A model generated the notes under the pieces. That model saw only the letters and a list, made by a program, of their open reading frames with translations, made no database searches and had not been told where the DNA came from. A program made the position numbers and the translations under genes. Of a stretch of DNA of 40,614 bases, positions 24,257 through 33,147 are shown piece by piece. Within the stretch, counting starts at the first letter, position 1, and the number at the start of each line of letters is the position of its first letter. Source of the stretch: Methanomassiliicoccaceae archaeon (GTDB lineage: Archaea > Thermoplasmatota > Thermoplasmata > Methanomassiliicoccales > Methanomethylophilaceae); contig JAEEJP010000070.1 in NCBI GenBank assembly GCA_016281925.1, forward strand, positions 1 to 40,614, written 5' to 3'.

Positions 24257-24814
24257 TCACATGATCTTCTTTCCTTCGCCGAAAGCCTGCCCGACGATCC
24301 CTCCGAAAGAGTGATACTTCTTGTTGGCGCCGTCGTATGTTATCGGCCTGAGCTTCCTGGGGTCGATCTTTCCGTCTGTCAGGACGCTTTCGTCGGCGCA
24401 GACGTTGGCTATCCTGCCCAGAAGCATGCAGGTCTTCTCGTCGTAGCTTATGAGCTCGCATTCCAGGGCCATCGGAAGCTCCTTTATCAGCGGGGCATCG
24501 ACCTTGGAGCTTCTCTCCGCATGGAACCCTGATCTCGCGAACTTGTCCGGGACGTCATTGGCGGACACTATCCCCACGTAATCGCATTCTGCGACGCGGT
24601 CTTCAGTGGCCATGCTGACAGTGAAGGCTTTCTTCGCGAGTATGTTCTTGGTGGTCTTGTGGGCGGGATCCAGGCAGATCATTATCCTGTCCTCCTCGGC
24701 GATGCCTCCCCATGCCGCATTCATGGCATTGGGGACGCCGTCCTCCCCGTAGGTTGCGATTATGAAAACCGGCATCGGATATACGCAAGGCTTGGAGCCG
24801 AAATCTTTCCTCAT
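24257..24814 (-). CDS. Flavin reductase / flavoredoxin-like protein
   Basis: About 185 residues with the split-barrel flavin reductase fold. The family pattern is visible: KPCVYPMPVFIIATYGEDGVPNAMNAAWGG, then ICLDPAHKTTKNILAKKAFTVSM and later YHSFGGIVGQAF. Relatives bind FMN and transfer electrons. The ORF can begin at a GTG at 24832, but a TATA element near 24845 would start the mRNA at about 24823, so the ATG at 24814 is preferred. Divergent from cysS. Confidence 0.85.
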   Translation of the reverse strand: MRKDFGSKPCVYPMPVFIIATYGEDGVPNAMNAAWGGIAEEDRIMICLDPAHKTTKNILAKKAFTVSMATEDRVAECDYVGIVSANDVPDKFARSGFHAERSSKVDAPLIKELPMALECELISYDEKTCMLLGRIANVCADESVLTDGKIDPRKLRPITYDGANKKYHSFGGIVGQAFGEGKKIM

Positions 24815-24922
24815 ATCGATCGGAACAGGCACGGCCTCGCGGATATATCATTTCTGCCTCGGACTCCGGACGGCTGGATCCTGGGGTGCAAACTTATCTA
24901 TCATCCGCCCTATTGAGGCGCG

Positions 24923-26368
24923 ATGTCGCTATTCATCCACAACACGCTGACCAATTCCAAAGAAGAATTCGTTTCCATAGAGCCGGGGAAGGTCCGCATG
25001 TACGTCTGCGGAGTCACCGTGTACGATGACATCCACATGGGCCATGCGAGGAGCATGATCGTGTTCGATACCGTGGCCCGCTACCTCAGATATCTCGGGT
25101 ACCAGGTCACCCACGTCACCAACTTCACCGACGTGGACGACAAGATCATCAGAAGGGCGGCCGAAAGAGGGATGGAACCTCTGGAGCTCTCCGCGGAATA
25201 CATAAGGAAATACTTCGAGGACGCGGAGAAGCTCGGGATAAACAGGGCGGACATCTATCCCAAAGCGAGCGAATGCATCGGGGACATCATAGACATGGTC
25301 CGGAAGATCATCGACAGCGGCTACGGATACGCCACCGAGGACGGGAGCGTCTATTTCTCGGTCCGCAAGGTCAAGGATTACGGGAAGCTCAGCAAAAGGA
25401 ACCTGGACGACATGCAGCAGTCCGAAAGGGTGAAATCCGGCCTCAAAAAGCTCGACGAGAGCAAAATCGACCCCATGGATTTTGCGATCTGGAAGGCTGC
25501 GAAGCCCGGGGAATGCTCCTGGGACTCCCCCTGGGGCCCCGGACGGCCCGGATGGCACATAGAATGCTCGGCGATGATCGGCAGATACCTCGGCGACCAG
25601 ATAGACATCCACGGAGGAGGGAACGATCTGGTCTTCCCCCACCACGAGAACGAGATCCTGCAGTCGGAGGCCGTGACCGGGAAGCCTCTGGCCAACTATT
25701 GGATGCACAACGGCATGCTCATAGTCAGAGGCCAGGGGATGAGCGAAGCCGAGAAGATGTCCAAGTCCAAAGGCAATTTCTTCACCGTCAAGGACGTCTC
25801 CAAGAAATTCGACGCCCAGAGCATAAGGTTCTACTTCCTGAACGCCCACTATATGAGCGAGCTGGAATACAGCGAGGACATACTGAACGAATCGAAGTCG
25901 GCGCTGTCCAGGCTCATAAACAATTATGCCGGACTCGCGGACTGCGCCAGGAACGGCCCGGAAGGGGATGCGGAGAGCGACGACTGCTGCGACCTGATCG
26001 AATCCTACAGGAAAGCGTTCAGGGACGCCATGGACGACGACTTCAACACCCGCGCCGCCATAGAGGTCATGTTCCAGATGGCCAGGGCGACGAACAAGGC
26101 CATGGGCGAGAAGACCCTGTCCAGGAAAGCCGCTGAAAGGCACCTGAAGCTCATAGGCGAGTTCAACGGCATACTGAACATCATCCCGGAGCCCAAGGAA
26201 GCGGACGACGGCACCGTGGATTCGCTGATATCCATACTCATCGATCTCCGCGGGGAGATGCGCAGGAACAAGATGTACCAGTACGCGGACATGATCCGCG
26301 ACAGGCTAAAGGAAGCCGGAATCCAGCTGGAAGACTCCGCTGACGGGGTCAGATGGAAGAGGAACTGA
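24923..26368 (+). CDS. cysS: Cysteinyl-tRNA synthetase
   Basis: A 481-residue class I synthetase of normal length. It has YVCGVTVYD with the first zinc-binding cysteine, the HIGH motif as HMGH near residue 38, the zinc ligands CSAMIG and [15 protein letters not shown], and KMSKSKGN. The start at 24923 has a TATA element about 30 bases upstream (AACTTATCTATC), consistent with a leaderless mRNA. It is a single gene with no operon partner. Confidence 0.97.
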   Translation: MSLFIHNTLTNSKEEFVSIEPGKVRMYVCGVTVYDDIHMGHARSMIVFDTVARYLRYLGYQVTHVTNFTDVDDKIIRRAAERGMEPLELSAEYIRKYFEDAEKLGINRADIYPKASECIGDIIDMVRKIIDSGYGYATEDGSVYFSVRKVKDYGKLSKRNLDDMQQSERVKSGLKKLDESKIDPMDFAIWKAAKPGECSWDSPWGPGRPGWHIECSAMIGRYLGDQIDIHGGGNDLVFPHHENEILQSEAVTGKPLANYWMHNGMLIVRGQGMSEAEKMSKSKGNFFTVKDVSKKFDAQSIRFYFLNAHYMSELEYSEDILNESKSALSRLINNYAGLADCARNGPEGDAESDDCCDLIESYRKAFRDAMDDDFNTRAAIEVMFQMARATNKAMGEKTLSRKAAERHLKLIGEFNGILNIIPEPKEADDGTVDSLISILIDLRGEMRRNKMYQYADMIRDRLKEAGIQLEDSADGVRWKRN

Positions 26369-26426
26369 TCCGATCCCCTTCATGAAACGTTTTGCGGCGG
26401 CCCGGAACTGATGCCGGGGCCGCCGG

Positions 26427-27905
26427 TCATTTCTTGAACAGGCTTCTGAAGATGCCTTTGCCGATCTCCCTTCCGGCAGTCGTCGCGGCCCTGTTGAGGG
26501 CTTTCTCTGCGGCCTTGGTCGCCGAGCTCTTGGACGAGCTGCTTCTGGCTGATGCGGTACCGGATGATTTGGGCGCGGCTTTGGCCTTGGATTCGGCGGC
26601 TTTCGCTTCCTCCTTCTTCCTCTCCTCGTCCAGCTTCTGCATCGTCTCGTAAGCCGACTGCCTCTCTATGCGCTCCCTGTACTTGGATTCGAAGCGGGAC
26701 GATTTTATGATGCCCTCATACTCCGCCGGGCTCAGAGGGTTCAGGCTGCTCTGCGGAGGAAGGACGAATGCCCTCTCGACTATCGTAGGGATGCCTTTCT
26801 CGTCCAGGCAGGACACCAGCGCCTCTCCCACGCCCAGCTCGGTTATGGCGGTCTCCGTCTTGAATTTCTCATTGGTGCGGAAGGATGACGCCGCCGCCCT
26901 CACGGATTTCTGCTCTGCCGGCGTGTAAGCGCGGAGAGCATGCTGGATGCGGTTGCTCAGCTGGGCCAGGACGCTGTCCGGGATGTCGGACGGGCTCTGT
27001 GAGACGAAATAAATCCCGACTCCCTTGGATCTTATGAGCTTGACCATCTGCTCTATGTTCTGGATGACGGGCTTGGGCGCGTCGGAGAACAGCATGTGGG
27101 CTTCGTCGAAGAAGAAAACGAGCTTCGGCTTCTCCGGATCTCCGGCTTCCGGAAGCTTCTCGAAAAGCTCCTGGATCAGCCACATCATGAAGGTGCTGTA
27201 TAGTTTCGGGCTCCTCGAAAGCTTCTCGGAGTTAAGCACGTTCAGCACGCCCTTTCCGTTCTCGTCGGTCCGTATCCAGTCGAATATGTCAAGAGCCGGC
27301 TCCCCGAAGAAGAAATCTCCGCCCTCGTCCTCGAGCGTGCGGACGGACCTCTGTATGGCCCCCAGTGTCTGGGACGACATGTTCCCGTACTCGGCGATGT
27401 AATCGTTGCGGTTCAGCGCGATGTGCTGCAAAACGGAGATGAGATCCTTGGAATCTATGAGATCCCAGCCCTTGTCTTTGCAGATCCTGAAGATCATGGC
27501 GAGGACGTCGCTCTGGACGCCGGTCAGATCCATCAGGCGGGACAGAAGCGATGCTCCGAGGGACAAGACCGTGGTCCTCACGGGATGCCCGCAATCCCCG
27601 TATACGTCCCAGAAGACAGTAGGGAAACCTTTGAATTCGAATGCTTCGGCGCCGAGCTTCTCCGCGCGCCCGCGCATCTTGGCCGTGTCCTCGCCGGCGT
27701 TGCATACGCCGCCCACGTCACCTTTCATATCGCTGAAGAACACTGGCACGCCAGCGTCGCTGAACGATTCGGCCAGAACCCTCATTGTCACGGTCTTCCC
27801 GGTTCCGCTGGCGCCCGTTATCAGTCCGTGCCTGTTGGCCATACGGGGAAGCAGATATACCCTCTCGTCGCCCTTGGCGATCCAGATCTTTCCATCCGAA
27901 TACAT
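26427..27905 (-). CDS. HerA-like DUF853 ATPase
   Basis: About 492 residues. The start matches the DUF853 (YjgR) family: LLPRMANRHGLITGASGTGKTVT with Walker A, then FSDMKGDVGG, and Walker B LVFFFDEAHMLF near residue 275, followed by VGIYFVSQSPSDIPDSVLAQLSNRIQHALRA. The tail is a charged coiled coil and a Ser/Ala/Lys-rich segment. HerA relatives are hexameric DNA translocases, but the cellular role of DUF853 proteins is not settled. I prefer the ATG at 27905 over the GTG at 27923 by comparison with the family. Confidence 0.85.
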   Translation of the reverse strand: MYSDGKIWIAKGDERVYLLPRMANRHGLITGASGTGKTVTMRVLAESFSDAGVPVFFSDMKGDVGGVCNAGEDTAKMRGRAEKLGAEAFEFKGFPTVFWDVYGDCGHPVRTTVLSLGASLLSRLMDLTGVQSDVLAMIFRICKDKGWDLIDSKDLISVLQHIALNRNDYIAEYGNMSSQTLGAIQRSVRTLEDEGGDFFFGEPALDIFDWIRTDENGKGVLNVLNSEKLSRSPKLYSTFMMWLIQELFEKLPEAGDPEKPKLVFFFDEAHMLFSDAPKPVIQNIEQMVKLIRSKGVGIYFVSQSPSDIPDSVLAQLSNRIQHALRAYTPAEQKSVRAAASSFRTNEKFKTETAITELGVGEALVSCLDEKGIPTIVERAFVLPPQSSLNPLSPAEYEGIIKSSRFESKYRERIERQSAYETMQKLDEERKKEEAKAAESKAKAAPKSSGTASARSSSSKSSATKAAEKALNRAATTAGREIGKGIFRSLFKK

Positions 27906-28004
27906 ATTTAACACCGCCGGCACTGCCGGGCCATGTTTGTAATCGCTTACTGATAGATAATGGGTTGTCCGATCAGGGATCCAACGCCCAATTCTGGCTG
28001 TAAG

Positions 28005-28035
28005 ACTATAGTGTAATTACTATCAGACTATAGTG
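28005..28035. repeat. Two ACTATAGTG direct repeats upstream of methanogenesis marker 8
   Basis: ACTATAGTG occurs at 28005-28013 and 28027-28035, 22 bases apart start to start (about two helical turns). The same motif, inverted and again as a pair, occurs before the YbjN gene (35555-35581). The 11 bases ACTATAGTGCT are identical at the two loci. A shared regulator site is the simplest reading. Confidence 0.45.
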
Positions 28036-28055
28036 CTGATAATCAGAAGACACGT

Positions 28056-28069
28056 AGCACTGCAGTGCT
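28056..28069. promoter_or_regulatory. 14-base perfect palindrome
   Basis: AGCACTGCAGTGCT, 44 bases before the methanogenesis marker 8 start. It could be an operator or an mRNA hairpin. Confidence 0.35.
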
Positions 28070-28112
28070 CGACAGCAAATGATTTACCTACAAAAATGGA
28101 TGGTTATTCATC

Positions 28113-29534
28113 ATGTCAGAGATAAGAGACCACCACGTGATGGAAGTCCTCGGATTGGCCGTCGTCACCGTAGAAAACGGAAATATAGTCGATATACAGC
28201 CCCCTAAACTGAAATTCTGCCCCCTGTTCAACAAGATACTGGGGATAGAGAAGATAGACACCGAAGCCGTCCGCAAAAACATAGAGTTCCGCATCAAGGA
28301 TTTCGGGCTGTTCACAGAGAACCGCGTCACCCGCGCCGGCGATTACGTGACGTTCGGAGTGTCGGAGATCCTTTCCACGGCGCTGTCTAAAAAACAGATC
28401 CAGGCTTCGGTCGTAGTCGGAGACGGCGCGGGAAGCTTCATCAGCGAGGACCCCGAAATAATCCAGGGGATGTGCGGAAGGATATCCGGGATAGTCGAGA
28501 CCAGCCCCATAAAGAAAGTCATCGCTGACATAGGCCCGGAAAATGTCTTGGATCCGGAAAACGCGAAGATAGATCAGAGAGCATGCGCAGAGAAGGCGGC
28601 AGCCCGCGGATACGATAGGTTCTCCGTCACCGTGACCAATGCGGACGATGCCAGATACATCAGAGAGAAATACGGCGAAAGGGCGATCATCATTGCCGTC
28701 CACACCTCCGGCACCAGCAGATGCGATGCGAAAGCCCTATTCGACAATTGCGATTTCATAACTGCATGCGCATCGGGGCCGATAAGAGAGGAGGCGCTGT
28801 CCAGAAAGGACGAGATAGTGATCGCAGGAAACAAGGTGGAAATCTTTGCCGTCACCGACATCGGAAAGGAGCTGGTCATCGGCAAATTGCGCTCGATAGG
28901 CAAAGAGCCCTGGAACGGAAGCCCGGAATGGGTCAACCCGGATCCTCTGCTGCGATCGCGACGCGCCGGAGATCTTTCTCCTGGCCTCCTCGAGAAGCTC
29001 GCAGGATTTGCATCTGTTCCCCACGGTAGGCTCCCCGCATGCGCACAGCCTGAGATTGGACGGCGGAAGCTCCCTGTACAGCATCGGGCGCAGCGCGTCG
29101 TACGAGGAGAGGATGCTGAATTTGGAGCCCGGGGAACGCTCCTCGAGATCGTCGACGATGTCGCGGTACTGGTTCCTCAGAGCCTCCTTCCAATACGGGC
29201 ATTCGCCGTCCCAGAACTCCAGCCCGGAGACCAGAGCGTAAAGGAGGGTCTCCTTCTCCGGAATCGTCCTCAGAGGGAGGAACCTGGGTATCAGCCCGGG
29301 CTGAACCTTCTCATGCGGGCCGAGGCGGGCCAGCCTTTCGACGTCGCCGCGGACGAAATTCATCATGACCGACTGGGCCATGTCGTCGAGATTGTGGCCG
29401 GTAGCCAGATATTTCGCGCCTATCTTCCTGGCCTCGTCGTTCATCAGACGGCGCCTGAACACCCCGCAGTATGTGCACGGGCTGCTCTCCCCCGACAGCG
29501 GGGCGATCCCGTCCATAGTCACCCCCAGCTCTGA
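28113..29534 (+). CDS. Methanogenesis marker protein 8 (DUF2099) with antisense run-on tail
   Basis: The conserved protein is about residues 1-280: HHVMEVLGLAVVTVENGNIVDIQPPKLKFCP, then FGLFTENRV, FGVSEILSTAL, VVGDGAGSFI, AVHTSGTS and CASGPIREEAL. This family is confined largely to methanogens; its role is unknown. The domain should end near 28950 (KEPWNGSPEWVNPDP), but no stop follows. The frame runs 190 more codons, antisense to the NcsA-like gene, to 29534. The tail looks like shadow sequence rather than protein. The real end is uncertain, and the gene may have lost its own stop codon. See the finding on the collision. Confidence 0.8.
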   Translation: MSEIRDHHVMEVLGLAVVTVENGNIVDIQPPKLKFCPLFNKILGIEKIDTEAVRKNIEFRIKDFGLFTENRVTRAGDYVTFGVSEILSTALSKKQIQASVVVGDGAGSFISEDPEIIQGMCGRISGIVETSPIKKVIADIGPENVLDPENAKIDQRACAEKAAARGYDRFSVTVTNADDARYIREKYGERAIIIAVHTSGTSRCDAKALFDNCDFITACASGPIREEALSRKDEIVIAGNKVEIFAVTDIGKELVIGKLRSIGKEPWNGSPEWVNPDPLLRSRRAGDLSPGLLEKLAGFASVPHGRLPACAQPEIGRRKLPVQHRAQRVVRGEDAEFGARGTLLEIVDDVAVLVPQSLLPIRAFAVPELQPGDQSVKEGLLLRNRPQREEPGYQPGLNLLMRAEAGQPFDVAADEIHHDRLGHVVEIVAGSQIFRAYLPGLVVHQTAPEHPAVCARAALPRQRGDPVHSHPQL

Positions 29535-29879
29535 AAATGACCTCAGATGGAACGCTATCCCGTTGGATCCGCAGTATCTGCGGACGATATCCACGCTCGG
29601 AGGGCGGTATCCCTCTATCCCCTCGTCGATCGTGATGGCGTGGACTTCAATACCGTTCCTGGGCCCGAACACCGACGACACCATCGACAGGGCCAGCATG
29701 CTGTCCTTGCCTCCGGAGACCGCCACGGCTATTCTGTCCCCGGCATGGACATGGATCTGCTTCCTGATCTCCTTCTTCACCCTTCTGTCGACGTAGCGCA
29801 TGAAATGCCTGCCGCAGAGGTGCGTTCCGTTGTATCTGATGAACGTGACGGCGTCCCCGCCGCATATGTCGCACTTCAT
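28737..29879 (-). CDS. NcsA/TtcA-type tRNA thiolation ATPase
   Basis: Residues 1 to about 310 are an N-type ATP pyrophosphatase for 2-thiolation of tRNA uridine. It opens with a zinc ribbon (CDICG...LCGRHF), then the PP-loop SGGKDSM, CTYCGVFRR and ATGHNLDD with the catalytic cysteines, and a C-terminal zinc ribbon CGEPTVGNRCKSCELLE. The domain should end near KISG (about 28960). As with the opposite gene, no stop is present there and the frame runs about 70 codons further into methanogenesis marker 8. The start overlaps the stop of cdc6 by four bases (ATGA). Confidence 0.85.
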   Translation of the reverse strand: MKCDICGGDAVTFIRYNGTHLCGRHFMRYVDRRVKKEIRKQIHVHAGDRIAVAVSGGKDSMLALSMVSSVFGPRNGIEVHAITIDEGIEGYRPPSVDIVRRYCGSNGIAFHLRSFSELGVTMDGIAPLSGESSPCTYCGVFRRRLMNDEARKIGAKYLATGHNLDDMAQSVMMNFVRGDVERLARLGPHEKVQPGLIPRFLPLRTIPEKETLLYALVSGLEFWDGECPYWKEALRNQYRDIVDDLEERSPGSKFSILSSYDALRPMLYRELPPSNLRLCACGEPTVGNRCKSCELLEEARRKISGASRSQQRIRVDPFRASVPGLFAYRAQFADDQLLSDVGDGKDFHLVSCDHYLVLSGQRLLSYRPRCACSYEIAIVE

Positions 29880-31042
29880 TCCGAAGCCTTCTCGAGCAGG
29901 CTCTCGACCTTCTCGGCCAGGACCTTCGACGGCACCCCCGGAAGGGATATCCTAGTGGTCCTGCCGCTTGCCTCGTTCACCACCGCGGTCTTGATCACGC
30001 CCAGCTTCTCGATGTCCTGGATGTAGGTCCAGAACTGGGTGTGCTTCCTGGGGGTCTCCCCGTACTCCTCGCAGACCACGGCATAGGTCTTCTCCGCGGA
30101 CGTTATGCTTATCGACGGCTGCTTCCTGATAGCCCTGGAGACGGCCAGCAGAGCCAGCATCCTGCTTCTGTCCAAGGTCTTGAGCTTGGATTCGGACACG
30201 GTGCTGTATATCATCGCCTTCGCGCCGCGCACGTGCTCCGCGTCGATCTCGTCCGCGCCTTCGCTCTCGGCCATGTTCGCCGCCCTGTCCAGCAGCTCTA
30301 TGGCCATCCTGGCGTCGCCGTATTCCGAGGCGGAGTCCGCGATCATATCTATGGGCTCCTCGCCTATCCTCCCCGGCAGTATCCCGGCGTTCGCCCTCTG
30401 GAGGACTATCTCCCTCAGCTCCGGCATGTCGTATTTGTCGAATACGACGGAATTCGCCCTGCGGAACGAAGAGAAAGAAGCTTCGTCCAGAAGGTCGAAC
30501 AGCGGCTCCTGGGATATCATGACCAGAGATACCGAGCGCCCGATGTCCGGGCCGCCCTCCGTGAAGCGGGAGATCTGGTAGACAAGATCCATGGAGTTCT
30601 TCTTCAGGAGGATGTCGACCTCGTCCAGGACTATCACGATATCCTTGCCCTCGCCCGAAATCTGCTGCCTCAGGGCCCTCCACATCTGGTCCGGCGAGAA
30701 TCCTCTGTCGGGGAATCCCCTGTCGAAATGCTGTACCATATGGAGCAGCACGGCGGCCTCGGAGTTTCTGGCCCTGCAGTTCACGAAAACGACCTCGATG
30801 GGGGAGCCTTCCTTGGAGCAGTGCTCGGCCAGCTCCCTGCAGAAGCACTTCGCGGCGGCCGTCTTCCCGGTTCCCACCGGGCCCATGAGGACTGCCGTGC
30901 AGGATCTTCCGTATTCCGCCAGGGGACGGAACAGGAGCTCCATAGCCTTCAGCTGCTCGTCCCTGCCGATGAGCTTCGGCGGGACGTAATCGTAATCGAA
31001 GACCTTCGGATCGCGTATTATGCGGGAGCCTCTCTCGAACAT
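29876..31042 (-). CDS. cdc6: Orc1/Cdc6 replication initiator
   Basis: A 388-residue AAA+ protein with a C-terminal winged helix. It has Walker A GPVGTGKTA near residue 54 and Walker B IVLDEVD near residue 140. Sensor 1 is in ISQEP, the sensor 2 region is GDARMAIELLDRA, and the winged helix includes YGETPRKHTQFWTYIQDIEKLGVI. It would recognise replication origins and load MCM. No ORB-like repeats are obvious nearby, so an origin here is not supported. It sits between NIF3 (one base between stop and start) and the NcsA-like gene. Confidence 0.93.
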   Translation of the reverse strand: MFERGSRIIRDPKVFDYDYVPPKLIGRDEQLKAMELLFRPLAEYGRSCTAVLMGPVGTGKTAAAKCFCRELAEHCSKEGSPIEVVFVNCRARNSEAAVLLHMVQHFDRGFPDRGFSPDQMWRALRQQISGEGKDIVIVLDEVDILLKKNSMDLVYQISRFTEGGPDIGRSVSLVMISQEPLFDLLDEASFSSFRRANSVVFDKYDMPELREIVLQRANAGILPGRIGEEPIDMIADSASEYGDARMAIELLDRAANMAESEGADEIDAEHVRGAKAMIYSTVSESKLKTLDRSRMLALLAVSRAIRKQPSISITSAEKTYAVVCEEYGETPRKHTQFWTYIQDIEKLGVIKTAVVNEASGRTTRISLPGVPSKVLAEKVESLLEKASE

Positions 31043-31043
31043 C

Positions 31044-32006
31044 TCAATTCCTGCTGTGGCGGGTGAATCCGGAGCACGGGATGACCTCGATGCCTTCCCT
31101 CTCCCAGATGTCGCATATGAGATTGACCCCGAGCGAATCGGAGGACATATGGCCGGAAATCACGAGATTGATGCCGCATCTCCTTGCCTCGTCGAAATGG
31201 CTGTCCGGGAAGTGCATCCCCACGACGGTCCCGACGCCGGCCCAGGCCAGCTTCTCATAGATCTCCTTGGGCGAGGATGTGCCGCCGTTCATCTTGCAGA
31301 TGACCTTCCCGCAGCGGGAGTCGGGGCTTCCCACCATTATCTTCGGAGGGGAATTATATCTCGCCGCGTCGCGGTATTCCGGCTCGGAATAGAGGGCATC
31401 GATGATTTCGGAAAGCCTGTACGGATTGGCCTTTTCGAAGAGATCCGTGAGATAGCTCTGGACCATGTTGTCGGCCGGGCAATGGACGTTGAAAAGCGGG
31501 ATGCCGAGGATCCTGGCCGCGTCCGCGCCTTGGTTGTAGTTGGATCCCATCACGCCTCTCAGAACCTCCTCGGTCCTAGGCGCGATGACGCTCTCGGCGA
31601 TATTGATCGGGACCCCGGCATTGTGGTATAGATCGGCCTGGAGGCTGACGACCTCCGGAAAACAGGTGCGGGCCGTACCAATGGGATGGTGGGCGGCGAC
31701 CGCGGAAACCGTTCTCCCTTTCTCTCTGAGCCTGTCGGCCAGCAGAATCTCCGCCGGACCTATGTCGATGCCCCACATTATGGCTTCCGCCTCCAGATCT
31801 CTGGCTTCCTCGGCCATGACCGAGAAGCGGGAATCGGCGTAGGGATTCCAGAGGCGCTCGGGATCGAACAGATCCTTCCTCCCCTCGGGAAGACGGTCGT
31901 ACGCCTCCTTCTCCTTGGACAGCGCCCTGCGGATCTCGGCCTGAGGGCGCGGGTCCTTGGAAATCCCGGCTTCAATGGCCGTTCTGTAGGCATCGTAAAT
32001 CTTCAT
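31044..32006 (-). CDS. NIF3-like (DUF34) metal-binding protein
   Basis: About 320 residues. The NIF3 fold is suggested by AVAAHHPIGTA with paired histidines and by a C-terminal VISGHMSSDSLG, both likely metal ligands, plus HFPDSHFDEA. NIF3/DUF34 proteins bind two metal ions; function is not settled. A TATA run (TATTTTTAAT, 32031-32040) lies 29 bases before the ATG at 32006, so I reject the longer start at 32081. The transcript probably continues into cdc6 and the NcsA-like gene. Confidence 0.8.
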   Translation of the reverse strand: MKIYDAYRTAIEAGISKDPRPQAEIRRALSKEKEAYDRLPEGRKDLFDPERLWNPYADSRFSVMAEEARDLEAEAIMWGIDIGPAEILLADRLREKGRTVSAVAAHHPIGTARTCFPEVVSLQADLYHNAGVPINIAESVIAPRTEEVLRGVMGSNYNQGADAARILGIPLFNVHCPADNMVQSYLTDLFEKANPYRLSEIIDALYSEPEYRDAARYNSPPKIMVGSPDSRCGKVICKMNGGTSSPKEIYEKLAWAGVGTVVGMHFPDSHFDEARRCGINLVISGHMSSDSLGVNLICDIWEREGIEVIPCSGFTRHSRN

Positions 32007-32030
32007 GCGCAGGGTATCGGAAATAAGGCA

Positions 32031-32040
32031 ATTAAAAATA
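32031..32040 (-). promoter_or_regulatory. TATA element of the NIF3-cdc6-ncsA operon
   Basis: TATTTTTAAT on the minus strand, 29 bases before the ATG at 32006. It decides the NIF3 start and implies a leaderless mRNA. Confidence 0.6.
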
Positions 32041-32194
32041 TCCGAGTCCCAGCGGATATCTATTAAATATCGCTCAGGCATGGCATAACCGGGATGCGTA
32101 GCGGTAAGACCCGTTCCTTATGCATGGAGACACCCGAGCTCCTTCGATTCGAACTTGGACAGGCCCGCGTCAGGCGCAATTGCCTGCGCATCCT

Positions 32195-32674
32195 TCATCT
32201 TCTGCCGATCTCGCGACGGATCAGCCAGCCCAGAAGCATCCCGGCGCCCGTCCCCGACACGATCCCGGTCAGGAATCTCGTCCTCGGGAGGTCCCCGAAA
32301 TAAGGTTCTGCGGCCCACTCAGCTATTGTGAAGCATACCATTGCCGCGGCTATGGCGATATGCTTCCGCCCGAACTTTCCGTCCAGAGGGATGTATGCGA
32401 GGCATCCGAGCGCGAAGCCCGCCAATAACCCGGTATCCCTCATGCATATCGGCATCTGCGAGCCGTTCAGGATGAAACTCCTAGCAGTCTCCTGATGGCA
32501 GAGGATGTCCCCCAGCATATACGGGAATTCGGACAGCCCCCAGCTGTGGTCCATATGGGCCGGGCTGCCGTCCAGTCCCAGATACGCGCCGCATGGGGCG
32601 GCGAACGGAGCGAGAACGAACATGGCCAGGAGAATCCCCGCGGCCGCGGCGATCGCGGCCATGATGTGCTTCAT
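32195..32674 (-). CDS. DUF2085 family membrane protein
   Basis: About 159 residues with four or five membrane segments. The family core is CHQETARSFILNGSQMPICMRDTGLLAGF, which fits the DUF2085 pattern CHQxxxRS...PxCxRxxG. The first membrane segment follows MKHIMAAIAAAAG. The start at 32674 overlaps the upstream gene stop (ATGA). Function unknown. Confidence 0.8.
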   Translation of the reverse strand: MKHIMAAIAAAAGILLAMFVLAPFAAPCGAYLGLDGSPAHMDHSWGLSEFPYMLGDILCHQETARSFILNGSQMPICMRDTGLLAGFALGCLAYIPLDGKFGRKHIAIAAAMVCFTIAEWAAEPYFGDLPRTRFLTGIVSGTGAGMLLGWLIRREIGRR

Positions 32675-33117
32675 GAAACGATCCCGGCCCTGCGGCATTG
32701 CTTGATGCAGACCATCGAAGATATCTTGATCATCTTCTCGAACCACGAGTATCCGTATTCCCATGCGTCCAGGCTCTCCGATCCGAAAGGCATCTCGGCC
32801 CTCAGAGCGCGCTCCTTCTTGGTCTCGGCGTTCTGTTCGAACAGGCATCCTGCCCTCGAGGAAAGCTCATCAGCCCTGGACAGGATTGTCTCCGGATCCG
32901 GGAAGCCCTGCCCGATGCGTATCTCGAACCATGCGATCCCCTCGGACAGCCCCGCCACGAAATGGAGATTCTTGATCCCGGGATCGAATTTCATCCTGTC
33001 CTTCCTTCCCGGCCTCTCCGCGCGGACGCTGGAGAGCTCTCCGATCCTGTCATAAAGGCCCGACCAGAAAGGCTCCAGCTTATCTTCGCCCAACATAGCA
33101 TGGGAATCCACGGACAT
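32671..33117 (-). CDS. Hypothetical protein, possibly DUF4268-like
   Basis: A 148-residue soluble protein (MSVDSHAMLGEDKLEPFW to QCRRAGIVS). The layout of an aromatic N-terminus (FWSGLYDRI), a central beta-rich part (HFVAGLSEGIAWFEIRIG) and a C-terminal WEYGYSWFEKMI resembles DUF4268 domains, but I am not certain. A longer ORF upstream is a shadow of the divergent gene. The stop overlaps the DUF2085 start by four bases, and it is divergent from the PD-(D/E)XK gene with only 30 bases between starts. Confidence 0.65.
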   Translation of the reverse strand: MSVDSHAMLGEDKLEPFWSGLYDRIGELSSVRAERPGRKDRMKFDPGIKNLHFVAGLSEGIAWFEIRIGQGFPDPETILSRADELSSRAGCLFEQNAETKKERALRAEMPFGSESLDAWEYGYSWFEKMIKISSMVCIKQCRRAGIVS

Positions 33118-33147
33118 CGATTTAACCGATGCCGTATATGCGCAGTC

